Below are positions 17,437-25,654 of a DNA stretch of 64,000 nucleotides, piece by piece (the stretch's first letter is position 1; every line of letters starts with the position of its first letter). The stretch is from JAGVSZ01 sp019137045 (lineage in GTDB: Bacteria; Pseudomonadota; Gammaproteobacteria; Burkholderiales; SG8-39), in the NCBI GenBank assembly GCA_046347635.1, contig JAXMFT010000015.1, positions 1-64,000 of the forward strand. The letters are read 5' to 3'. The position numbers were made by a program, and so were the translations under genes. A model generated the notes under the pieces. That model did no database searches and was not told the DNA's origin. It saw only the letters and a list, made by a program, of their open reading frames with translations.

Positions 17437-17496
17437 TGGCATCTGCCCCTTGGGGGAATGCCGGATTTTACCGGATTTCTCCGGCGGAACACACCC

Positions 17497-18060
17497 TTAG
17501 CCGAGGGTCGCCCGCCTTGCGGGGCCGTTCAGGGCGCAGATCCGCTGGACCGCCGCGGCACGCGGCGTCGCGGTCTCGCCCTGCTCGAAGGCCACCACTT
17601 CGAGCCGCCCGCGAACGACCTCCAGCAACTCGCCCGGCCGCAACAGGAAATCCGGATTCGAGGGCCGGCCGAAGCGCTCGTTCCCGACCATGAACGTCTC
17701 GTAGAGCAGCACGCCGCCCGGCCGCAGCGCATCCAGGATCGGCGCGAAGAGCGGCCGGTGCAGGTAGTTCGCCACCACCACGGCATCGAAGCTCGCGGGC
17801 GCAAACGGCCAGGGCTCGCCCTCGAGGTCGGCGCGGCGCGTGAAGACGCCCGCGACCGTCGCGAGGGCCGCGATCGCTTCAGCGTCCCGGTCGATCGCGA
17901 CCACGGTGCACCCGCGCGCGGCGAGGTGACGTGCGTGCCGTCCCGCGCCGCACGCGAGGTCGAGGACCTCCGCGCCCGGCGCGACGAGCGGCGCCCAGCG
18001 CACGATCCAGGGCGACGGGGCGGAGAGCGCGTGCGCGGATTCCATGTCCGGCGCGATCAC
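17497..18060 (-). CDS. Class I SAM-dependent methyltransferase
   Basis: A 187-aa Rossmann-fold methyltransferase. SAM motif I is VLDLACGAGRHARHLAARG, followed by the acidic end of strand 2 (VVAIDRD). FDAVVVANYLHRPL is the motif IV region, and LRPGGVLLYETF corresponds to post-II/motif V. It resembles TehB-like small methyltransferases and the substrate is unknown. Its stop is 55 bases from the dapA start, with the DUF924 gene just upstream (4-base gap), so the two probably share a transcript. Confidence 0.83.
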   Translation of the reverse strand: MIAPDMESAHALSAPSPWIVRWAPLVAPGAEVLDLACGAGRHARHLAARGCTVVAIDRDAEAIAALATVAGVFTRRADLEGEPWPFAPASFDAVVVANYLHRPLFAPILDALRPGGVLLYETFMVGNERFGRPSNPDFLLRPGELLEVVRGRLEVVAFEQGETATPRAAAVQRICALNGPARRATLG

Positions 18061-18064
18061 CCGG

Positions 18065-18646
18065 CTAGAACGAAGAGCCCGGCTGGCGCAGGAACTCGAG
18101 CTCCGCGGGCGTCGACGCGCGCCCGAGGACCGCGTTCCGGTGCGGGAAGCGCCCGAAGCGCGCGATCACCGCGTAGTGGCGCAGCGCGTAGGTGAACGTG
18201 CCGGCGCCCCCCGTCGCGCCTGCGATCCGTTCGAACAGCCGCAGCGACTCGCGCTGGGCGGCGAGGTCCTCGGCGTGCTCGAACGGCAGGTAGGCAAACC
18301 AGCGCTGCACCGGGAGCAGCGCGGCGTCGAAGCCGCGCGCCACGATGTCGCGCGCCAGCGCGAGCGCGCGCGCGTCGGCCGCGAACGCCCGCGGGTCGCC
18401 GCGGAACAGGTTGCGCGGGAACTGGTCGAGCGTCAGGACGAGCGCCAGCGCGCCGAGCGGACGCGCCCCCCAGCCGTCGAGCGCCCCCGCCGCCGCCGCC
18501 TCGTGCGTGGCGAGGAAACGGTCCCGGATCGCGGCGTCGAACGCGTCCGACCGCTTGAACCACGCCGGGCGCGGCCGCCCGAAGTCCGGTGCGTGCGGCG
18601 CGCCGAACCAGAACTCCAGCACCTCGGTCCAGGATGCGATCGGCAC
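18065..18646 (-). CDS. DUF924 family protein
   Basis: A 193-aa soluble helical protein of the DUF924 family. Hallmarks are VLEFWFGA at the N-terminus, ARPLGALALVLTLDQFPRNLFRGDPRAFAAD in the middle, and RWFAYLPFEHAEDLAAQ and a C-terminal RFGRFPHRNAVLGR. The family is TPR-like and widespread in proteobacteria without a settled function. It lies 7 bases downstream of the quinone-oxidoreductase-like gene and 4 bases upstream of the methyltransferase gene, consistent with one operon. Confidence 0.87.
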   Translation of the reverse strand: MPIASWTEVLEFWFGAPHAPDFGRPRPAWFKRSDAFDAAIRDRFLATHEAAAAGALDGWGARPLGALALVLTLDQFPRNLFRGDPRAFAADARALALARDIVARGFDAALLPVQRWFAYLPFEHAEDLAAQRESLRLFERIAGATGGAGTFTYALRHYAVIARFGRFPHRNAVLGRASTPAELEFLRQPGSSF

Positions 18647-18653
18647 GGGTCGC

Positions 18654-19634
18654 TCAGGCCTCCGGTTCGATCACGGTCTTGCCGGTCGCGGTCCGCCGCG
18701 CCAGCGCGACGAGCGCCTCCGCCGCGCGCGCGAGCGGGTAGCGGGCCGAGACGTACGGGCGCAGCCGCCCGTCCCCGAGCCGGTCGAGCAGCGCGGTCAT
18801 CGCGCGCCGACTCGCCTCCGGCTCGTGCTCGCGCCACGCGCCCCAGTACACGCCGACGATCGAGCTGCCCTTGAGCAGCGTCACGTTCGCGGGCAGACGC
18901 GGAATCTCGCCCCCGGCAAACCCGATCACGAGATAGCGCCCGCGCCAGCCGACGCTGCGCAGCGCCGGCTCGGTCAGGCTCCCGCCGACCGGGTCGTACA
19001 CGAGATCGACGCCTTTCGCGCCGACCAGCGCCTTGAGCCGCGCGCGCAGGTCCTGCGTCGAATAGTTGATCGTGTCCGTGGCGCCGTGCGCGCGGCACAC
19101 GGCGAGCTTCTCGTCGCTCGACGCCGCGGCGATGACGCGCGCGCCCAGCGCTGCGCCGAGCGTCACGGCGGCGAGCCCCACGCCGCCCGCCGCGCCGAGC
19201 ACGAGCAGCGTCTCGCCCGGTTGCAGCCGGCCGCGATCCTCGAGCGCGTGCCACGCGGTTCCGTACGCGACCGTGAAGCCCGCCGCGGCCGCGAAGTCGA
19301 CGCCGCGCGGCAGCGGCAGCAGGCTCGCGGCCGGCACCACGCACGCCTCGGCGAACGCGCCGAACGCGACGGTGGCGACGACCGGATCGCCCGGTCTCAC
19401 CCCGGCCACGCCGGCGCCTGTCTCCGTGACCACGCCGGCGAACTCGACGCCGGGGGTGAAGGGGAGCGGCGGCTGCACCTGGTACTTGCCCTGGATCATC
19501 AGCAGGTCGGGGAAGTTCACCCCGGCGGCCTTCACAGCCACCACGACCTCGCCCGCGCCGGGACGCGGCGACGGCACGTCCTCGACGGCGAGGGACTCCG
19601 GTCCGCCCCAGGCCTTGCACAGCAGCGCTCTCAT
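18654..19634 (-). CDS. NADPH:quinone oxidoreductase family protein (zinc-free MDR)
   Basis: A 326-aa medium-chain reductase. The N-terminal GroES-like domain starts MRALLCKAWGGPESL and has PGVEFAGVV. The Rossmann part has the NADP motif LGAAGGVGLAAVTLGAALGA near residue 145, and VDLVYDPVGG is typical of QOR-like enzymes. Catalytic zinc cysteines are absent, as expected for this subgroup. The frame is open about 40 codons further upstream, but the ATG at 19632-19634 matches the family N-terminus. The quinone or enone substrate is unknown. Confidence 0.88.
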   Translation of the reverse strand: MRALLCKAWGGPESLAVEDVPSPRPGAGEVVVAVKAAGVNFPDLLMIQGKYQVQPPLPFTPGVEFAGVVTETGAGVAGVRPGDPVVATVAFGAFAEACVVPAASLLPLPRGVDFAAAAGFTVAYGTAWHALEDRGRLQPGETLLVLGAAGGVGLAAVTLGAALGARVIAAASSDEKLAVCRAHGATDTINYSTQDLRARLKALVGAKGVDLVYDPVGGSLTEPALRSVGWRGRYLVIGFAGGEIPRLPANVTLLKGSSIVGVYWGAWREHEPEASRRAMTALLDRLGDGRLRPYVSARYPLARAAEALVALARRTATGKTVIEPEA

Positions 19635-19758
19635 GACGGCCAATGCTACCGCCTGTCCGAACGCGCAGGGGGCAGCGCCGGCGCGCGAGCGCGATGCCGC
19701 GGCGACCGAAACCGCATATACTCTCGAGCGATTCCCCGCCCCGTCTGGAAAGAATCGC

Positions 19759-20262
19759 ATGAGCTACACGCTGCCGGAATTCCTCGCCCATGCCGTGGCG
19801 CTCGAGCAGGAGGCCGCCGAGCGCTACCTCGAGCTCGCCGACATGATGGAGGCGCACCGCAACGACGCGGTGGCGCAGATCTTCCGCGACATGAACCGCT
19901 TTTCGCTGCTGCACTACGAAGAGGTCAAGAAGCGCGCCGGCTCGCTCGAGCTGCCCAAGCTCAAGTCGTGGCAGTTCCGCTGGAGCGCGCCGCCGGAAAA
20001 GGGCGGCGACGAGGCGTTCGACTACATGCTGGAGCCCTACAACGCGCTGCGCTACGCGCGCGAGAACGAGGAGCGGGCGATGGCGTACTACCGCTCGGTC
20101 GCCGACGCCGCCCCCGATGGGGAGGTGCGCCGCCTGGCGAACGAGTTCGCCGCGGAGGAGTCCGAGCACGTGGCCGCGCTCGACAAGTGGCTCGCGCAGA
20201 CGCCACGGCCCGCCGTGCTCGCGTGGGACGCCGACCCGGGGTCCGTCCAGCCCGCCGCGTGA
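19759..20262 (+). CDS. Ferritin-like / rubrerythrin-type diiron protein
   Basis: A 167-aa four-helix protein with diiron ligands in the expected places: E-x2-A-x2-RY in helix 1 (ALEQEAAERY, near residue 16), LLHYEEVKKR in helix 2, ENEERAMAYY in helix 3 and EESEHVAAL in helix 4. The rubredoxin domain of true rubrerythrins is missing. Such proteins act in oxidative stress or iron handling. A TATACT at 19717-19722 is a likely -10 element. The gene is divergent from the quinone-oxidoreductase-like gene. Confidence 0.82.
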   Translation: MSYTLPEFLAHAVALEQEAAERYLELADMMEAHRNDAVAQIFRDMNRFSLLHYEEVKKRAGSLELPKLKSWQFRWSAPPEKGGDEAFDYMLEPYNALRYARENEERAMAYYRSVADAAPDGEVRRLANEFAAEESEHVAALDKWLAQTPRPAVLAWDADPGSVQPAA

Positions 20263-20436
20263 GCGGCTGACCGCGCCGGCGCGACGGCCGCGCCCGTCGC
20301 GCGCCGGCTCCGCGCCTGGGGACGTTCCCGGTTGCCCCTGGGAATCGCCCTGATTGTGGCGGCCCTGGCCCCGGCTTACCTTTCCGCGGGACGATCGTCG
20401 CGACGACCGGTCCCGCCGGGGAGGAGGAATCGATCC

Positions 20437-21009
20437 ATGGCCAGCGCTTTCAACATTCATCCCGCAATCGAGGCCGGCGTGAAGCCGGCGGCGCCGGGCT
20501 TCGCCGGCGGCAAGCTGTACTGCAAGTGCCCGACCGACCGGGTCGAGGTGACCATCGGCGCGCAGAGCGCGCACAACCACGCCTGCGGCTGCAGCAAGTG
20601 CTGGAAGCCCGCGGGCGCGCTGTTCTCGCAGGTCGCGGTCGTGCCGCGCGACAAGCTCGCAGTGACCGCGCAGGGGCAGAAGCTGCGGGTCGTCGACGAG
20701 ACCGCGGCGATCCAGCGCTACGCGTGCCGCGGGTGCGGCGTGCACATGTACGGGCGCATCGAGAACAAGGCGCATCCCTTCTACGGGCTCGACTTCGTCC
20801 ACACCGAGCTCTCCGACCGCGCCGGCTGGTCGCCGCCGGAGTTCGCGGCATTCGTGTCGTCGATCATCGAGACCGGCACCGACCCGGGGGTGATGCCCGC
20901 GGTGCGCGCGCGCCTGCGCGAACTCGGGCTGGAGCCCTACGACTGCCTGTCGCCGCCGCTCATGGACGCGATCGCCACCCACGTCGCGAAGAGCCGGGCG
21001 CAAGCGTAG
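20437..21009 (+). CDS. gfa: S-(hydroxymethyl)glutathione synthase (Gfa)
   Basis: Glutathione-dependent formaldehyde-activating enzyme of 190 aa. It carries the zinc ligands of the GFA fold: YCKCPTD (near residue 28), HACGCSKCWKP (near residue 50) and RYACRGCGVHMYGR (near residue 95). It promotes the adduct of formaldehyde and glutathione that FrmA oxidises. The ATG at 20437 follows GAGGAGGAAT at a good distance; the open frame upstream is not conserved. It is convergent with fghA, with a shared terminator between them. Confidence 0.93.
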   Translation: MASAFNIHPAIEAGVKPAAPGFAGGKLYCKCPTDRVEVTIGAQSAHNHACGCSKCWKPAGALFSQVAVVPRDKLAVTAQGQKLRVVDETAAIQRYACRGCGVHMYGRIENKAHPFYGLDFVHTELSDRAGWSPPEFAAFVSSIIETGTDPGVMPAVRARLRELGLEPYDCLSPPLMDAIATHVAKSRAQA

Positions 21010-21139
21010 GCGCCGCGCTGCCTTGGTCCTCCGCGTCCAGCGGGTCGTCGAATGGCGCCTCGGGACCCGGAACTCCGGCGCCCGCCGGCAACGCGTCGAA
21101 GGCGCGGCGTATCTAGTCAGCCCCCGGAATCGGAGGATC

Positions 21140-21163
21140 GAGGGGGATGTGCTCCCCCTCTTT
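21140..21163. terminator. Terminator between gfa and fghA
   Basis: An 8-bp stem (GAGGGGGA at 21140-21147, complement at 21153-21160) with loop TGTGC is followed by TTTC. It stands in the gap between two convergent genes and can serve gfa directly. On the other strand the stem is present but the T tract is weak. Confidence 0.7.
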
Positions 21164-21173
21164 CAACACCCTC

Positions 21174-22022
21174 CTAACGCGCGCCCAGGTTGCGCGCGTG
21201 GTGCCGGAGGTGATCCTCGATGAAGGTTGCGATGAAGTAGTAGCTGTGGTCGTAGCCCTCGCGCAGGCGCAGGTCGAGCGCGACCCCCGCGCGCGCGCAG
21301 GCCTCGCGCAGGAGCTGCGGCTTGAGCTGCGTGTCGAGAAACGGATCGCTCGTGCCCTGATCGACCAGCACGGGCGGGCCCGCCCACCCGTGCGCCTCGA
21401 TCAGCGCGGTGGCGTCATAGGCGCGCCAGGCCTCCCGGTCCGGGCCGAGGTAGCCGGCCAGCGCCTTCTCGCCCCACGGACAGCGCGACGGCGAGGCGAT
21501 CGGCGCGAACGCCGACACCGATGCGAAGCGCCGCGGATTGCGGAGCGCGAGCACGAGCGCGCCATGGCCGCCCATCGAGTGGCCGCAGATGCCGGCGCGG
21601 GCCCCGTCGACGGGGAACGTCGCCGCCACGAGCGCCGGCAGCTCTTCGGACACGTACGAATACATCCGGTAGTTGCGGCGCCACGGCGCCCGGGTCGCGT
21701 CCACGTAGAACCCCGCCCCGACGCCGAAGTCGTAGCTGTCGGGCTCGTCCGGGACGCCGTCGCCGCGCGGACTGGTGTCGGGCGCGACGAGCGCGAGACC
21801 GAGCTCGGACGCGACGCGCTGCGCGCCGGCCTTGACGATGAAGTTCTCCTCGGTGCAGGTGAGCCCCGACAGCCAGTAGAGCACCGGGACGCGCTCGCGC
21901 TCGGCGCGCGGCGGCAGGAATACGCCGACGCGCATGACGCACCCGGTCGCGGCGGACGCGTGGCTGAAGACGCTCTGCACGCCGCCATGGCACCGGCTCG
22001 CGGAAACCGTGGTCGGCGTCAT
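21174..22022 (-). CDS. fghA: S-formylglutathione hydrolase
   Basis: Hydrolyses S-formylglutathione to formate and glutathione, the last step of the glutathione route for formaldehyde. The 282-aa esterase-D-type protein has LYWLSGLTCTEENFI near residue 50, nucleophile motif GHSMGGHGAL near residue 147, DQGTSDPFLD (Asp) and GYDHSYYFI (His). An ATG at 22020-22022 is chosen; a GTG two codons upstream is possible. It lies 58 bases downstream of frmA on the same strand, so an frmA-fghA operon is likely. Confidence 0.94.
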   Translation of the reverse strand: MTPTTVSASRCHGGVQSVFSHASAATGCVMRVGVFLPPRAERERVPVLYWLSGLTCTEENFIVKAGAQRVASELGLALVAPDTSPRGDGVPDEPDSYDFGVGAGFYVDATRAPWRRNYRMYSYVSEELPALVAATFPVDGARAGICGHSMGGHGALVLALRNPRRFASVSAFAPIASPSRCPWGEKALAGYLGPDREAWRAYDATALIEAHGWAGPPVLVDQGTSDPFLDTQLKPQLLREACARAGVALDLRLREGYDHSYYFIATFIEDHLRHHARNLGAR

Positions 22023-22080
22023 CGCCACGGGCTCGCCGGAGGCGTTGCGACCGCCGCGGGCATGGCGCGCCGGTCCGCGC

Positions 22081-23190
22081 TCAGAACGTGACCACCGAGC
22101 GGATCGACCTGCCCGCGTGCATCAGGTCGAACGCCTCGTTGATGCGCTCGAGCGGCATCACGTGCGTGATCAGGTCGTCGATGTTGATCTTGCCTTCCAT
22201 GTACCAGTCGACGATCCGCGGCACGTCGGTGCGCCCGCGCGCGCCGCCGAAAGCCGTGCCCTTCCACACCCGCCCGGTGACGAGCTGGAACGGGCGCGTC
22301 TTGATCTCCTGCCCCGCGCCGGCCACCCCGATGATCACCGACACGCCCCAGCCGCGGTGGCAGCACTCGAGCGCCTGGCGCATGAGATCGACGCTGCCGA
22401 CGCACTCGAAGCTGTAGTCGGCGCCCCCGCCGGTCAGCTCCACCAGGTGCGCGACGAGGTCGCCCTGGAGGTCCTTCGGGTTGACGAAGTGGGTCAATCC
22501 GAACTTGCGCGCGAGCGCCTCGCGTCCCGGGTTGAGGTCGACGCCGACGATCATGTTCGCGCCCACCATGCGCGCGCCCTGCACGACGTTCAGCCCGATG
22601 CCGCCGAGACCGAAGACCACCACGTTCGCGCCGGCTTCCACTTTCGCGGTGTTGATCACCGCGCCGATGCCGGTGGTCACGCCGCACCCGATGTAGCAGA
22701 CCTTGTCGAACGGCGCGTCCTCCCGGATCTTGGCGAGCGCGATCTCGGGCAGCACGGTGTAGTGCGCGAAGGTCGAGCAGCCCATGTAGTGGTGGACCAT
22801 CTGCCCGCCGAGCGAGAACCGGCTGGTGCCGTCGGGCATCACGCCCTTGCCCTGCGTGCCGCGAATGGCGGTGCACAGGTTGGTCTTGCGCGACAGGCAG
22901 CTCTTGCACTGGCGGCACTCGGGCGTGTAGAGCGGAATGACGTGGTCGCCCTTCTTGAGCGAGGTCACGTCCCGTCCGACCTCGACGACGACGCCCGCGC
23001 CCTCGTGGCCGAGGATCGCCGGAAAGAGCCCTTCCGGGTCGGCGCCCGAGCGCGTGAACTCGTCGGTGTGGCAGACCCCGGTGGCCTTGATCTCGACCAG
23101 GACTTCGCCGGCCTTCGGGCCGTCGAGCCGCACCTTCTCGATCGTCAGGGGAGCGCCCGCCCGGTGGGCGACGGCAGCGCGTACTTCCAT
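22081..23190 (-). CDS. frmA: S-(hydroxymethyl)glutathione dehydrogenase / class III alcohol dehydrogenase
   Basis: NAD-dependent, zinc-containing 369-aa dehydrogenase. It shows GVCHTDEFTRSGADPEG (catalytic zinc Cys), GHEGAGVVVEVG, the structural zinc cluster CRQCKSCLSRKTNLC, and VFGLGGIGLNVVQGA for NAD. The conserved IGCGVTTGIGA carries a further catalytic Cys. It oxidises S-hydroxymethylglutathione to S-formylglutathione, and this family also reduces S-nitrosoglutathione. fghA follows on the same strand. The copper ATPase gene ends 66 bases upstream, so read-through from the heme-copper operon is possible. Confidence 0.95.
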   Translation of the reverse strand: MEVRAAVAHRAGAPLTIEKVRLDGPKAGEVLVEIKATGVCHTDEFTRSGADPEGLFPAILGHEGAGVVVEVGRDVTSLKKGDHVIPLYTPECRQCKSCLSRKTNLCTAIRGTQGKGVMPDGTSRFSLGGQMVHHYMGCSTFAHYTVLPEIALAKIREDAPFDKVCYIGCGVTTGIGAVINTAKVEAGANVVVFGLGGIGLNVVQGARMVGANMIVGVDLNPGREALARKFGLTHFVNPKDLQGDLVAHLVELTGGGADYSFECVGSVDLMRQALECCHRGWGVSVIIGVAGAGQEIKTRPFQLVTGRVWKGTAFGGARGRTDVPRIVDWYMEGKINIDDLITHVMPLERINEAFDLMHAGRSIRSVVTF

Positions 23191-23256
23191 GGATCACTCC
23201 TCGCGTGGTTGGTCGGTGAATCGGTCGCGGGCCGACGCGCGCAGGCGCCCGGCGGC

Positions 23257-25603
23257 TCAGGTCGCCACCGGGCTCGCGCGCGCCCCGGCGGCCTCGCCCG
23301 GGCGCGCGGCCTCGTCGCGCAGGATCGGGCGCGTCGCATTCAATACCACGACAATGCTGCTCGCCGCCATCGCGACCGCCGCGAACAGGGGATTCAGAAC
23401 CCCCGCGACCGCCAGGGGGATGGCGACTGCGTTGTACGACAGCGCCCAGGCGAGGTTCTGCCGGATCCGGCGCTGCGCGGCACCGATCAAGGCGAAGGCG
23501 TCGAGCACGAGCGCGAGCCGGTCCCCGGGGATCACGATGTCCGCGGCCTCCGCCGCGAGCGCAGTGGGCGCGCCGAAGGCGATGCCCAGATCCGCCTCCG
23601 CGAGCGCCGGCGCGTCGTTGCTCCCGTCGCCGATCATGGCCACCCGCCCGCGCGCCTTGAGCCGCCGGACCGCCGCCGCTTGGCCTCGGGCGGCACACCC
23701 GCGAGCACCAGGTCGACCGGCCCGACGTAGCCGTGCGGATGCTCGGCCCCGGTCAGAGGACCACCTCGACGTGCGCGCAGCGCGGCGACGACGCGCTCCC
23801 ATTCCGGTCGCGCCGGTCCCGCGTGACGACGGCGCCGTGCGCGCAGCCCTCCCAGCCGACGTAGGACACCACGCTCTCGCCCGACGCGCGCTGCGCGACC
23901 TGCGCCGCGAGCGTCGCCGGTATCGACCAGCCGAGCGCGTCGAACAGCGCGCGACTCCCCACCGCCACGCGGCGCCCGCCCACGCTGCCGCTTGCGCCGC
24001 GGCCCGGGTGGACCTCCACGTCGGTCGCCGACCGCGTGCGGTCGAGCCGCGCGATCGCCTGCGCCACCGGATGCGACGCGTCGCGCTCGACGGCGGCCGC
24101 CCGCACGGCGATCTCGGGCGGCCCGACCACGTCGACCACCGTCATCTCGCCGGTCGAGAGCGTCCCGGTCTTGTCGAAGGCGACGATGTCGATGCGGGGC
24201 GCGCGCTCGAACAGGTCCGCGCTGGTCACCAGGATGCCCCGCCGCAACCCCGCGGAGAGCGCTGCGGCGGTCGTCAGCGGAATCGCCAAGCCGAAGGTGC
24301 AGGGGCAGGAGACGATCAGCGTCGCGAGCGCCGCGAGGAGCGCGCGCTCGAACGGCGCGTCGAGATGGAAGCCGAGCCCCACGACGAGGGCGGCGAGCGA
24401 GCACGGCAGGGACGAGGCGCGCGCGATCCGGTCCACCCGCCCGCTCGCGCCCGCCGCGGCGGTTTGCGCGCGCCAGAGCACGCGCGCGAGGTGCGCGACG
24501 CGGCTCTCCACCGTCGCGCCGACCTCGATCTCGAGCGTCCCTTCGCGCAGGATGGCGCCGCCGAGCACCTGCTCGCCCGCCCTGCGCGCCGCGGGAAAGG
24601 GCTCGCCCGTCAGCAGCGACTCGTCCACCGCCCCCACCCCGCCGACGATCGTCCCGTCCACCGGGATGGTCTCGCCCCGGCGCACGAAGATGCGGTCGCC
24701 GGGCGCGATCTCGTCCAGCGCGCAGATCAGGTACCGCCCGTCGCGCAGCACGCGCGCCTCGGGCGACCAGGCCTGCAGGATCCGGCCGAGCGCGCGCGTG
24801 GCGTTCACCCGCGCGCCGCGCTCGAGGAACCGTCCGATGGTGACCACCGCGACGATCGAACCCGCGACGTCGAAGTAGAGGTCGGTCGGGTCGCGCACGA
24901 GCTGAAAGACGCTGTACCCGTACGCTGCCAGGATCGACACCGCCAGCAGGGCGTCCATGTTGAGCATGCGCACGCGCAGGCCGATCCACGCCCCGCGCAG
25001 GATCGGCCACCCGACGTAGAACACGAGCGCGGTGGTGAGCGCGAACAGCGCCGCCGGCGTCACGCCGAACGCGAGCCAGCCGATCGCCTCGTAGTCCTGC
25101 GCGCTGGCGAAGCCGCCGTGGATCGGGTAGATGAAGAGGGACGACAGCATCATCACGGCGCCCGCGAGGCAGCCGCCGCTGAGCAGGCGCAGCAGGTCCG
25201 GCCGCTCGTCGTACTCCGGCGCGTCCTCGCCGCGCAGCCGGGCGCGGTAGCCGGACCCGGTGAGCGCCGCCCGCAGCGCGGGCTCGCCCGTCAGCGCCGG
25301 GTCATAGACGACGCGCGCGGTACCGGTCGCATAGCTCGCCGCCGCGGCGAGCACCCCGCGCGCCCGGTGCGCCGCGTGCTCGATCAGGCGCTCGCAGGAC
25401 GCGCAGTGCATGCCGTCGATCCAGAAGAACGCCTCCTGCGTCGGTGTCGCAGCCGGCAGCTCGCGCCGGTCCGCGGGAGGCGCGCCGCGCGTCTCGTCGC
25501 CGAGCGCGTGCGCCACCTCGCGGCAGCCCACGCAGCAGTACTGGCGGCCGGCGCTCCACAACGCCGGCGTCGGCGTGGGAAGGCCGCACAGGGCGCAGGT
25601 CAT
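23257..25603 (-). pseudogene. FixI/CcoI-type heavy-metal P-type ATPase, frame disrupted near the 3' end
   Basis: Copper-exporting P1B ATPase of the FixI/CcoI kind, which loads copper into heme-copper enzymes. The first frame (25603 to 23753, 616 aa) carries an N-terminal Cys cluster (CALCG, then YCCVGC), an HMA domain with GMHCASC, membrane helices, TGEP, the ion-site SCPCTFGLAIP, DKTGTLSTGEM and the DASHPVAQAI motif. After VVTRD (about 23820) the reading moves to a second frame for RPEWERVVAALRA and LTGAEHPHGYVGPVDLVL. It then moves to a third for LKARGRVAMIGDGSNDAPALAEAD through to the stop at 23257. At least two one-base indels are needed between 23840 and 23660. All catalytic motifs survive across the frames, so a sequence error is as likely as true inactivation. 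Confidence 0.85.
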
Positions 25604-25654
25604 GGCGCGCGGTGCGCGCGCGCCCGCGGCGGGCGCGCGCCCGGCGCCGCCGCG

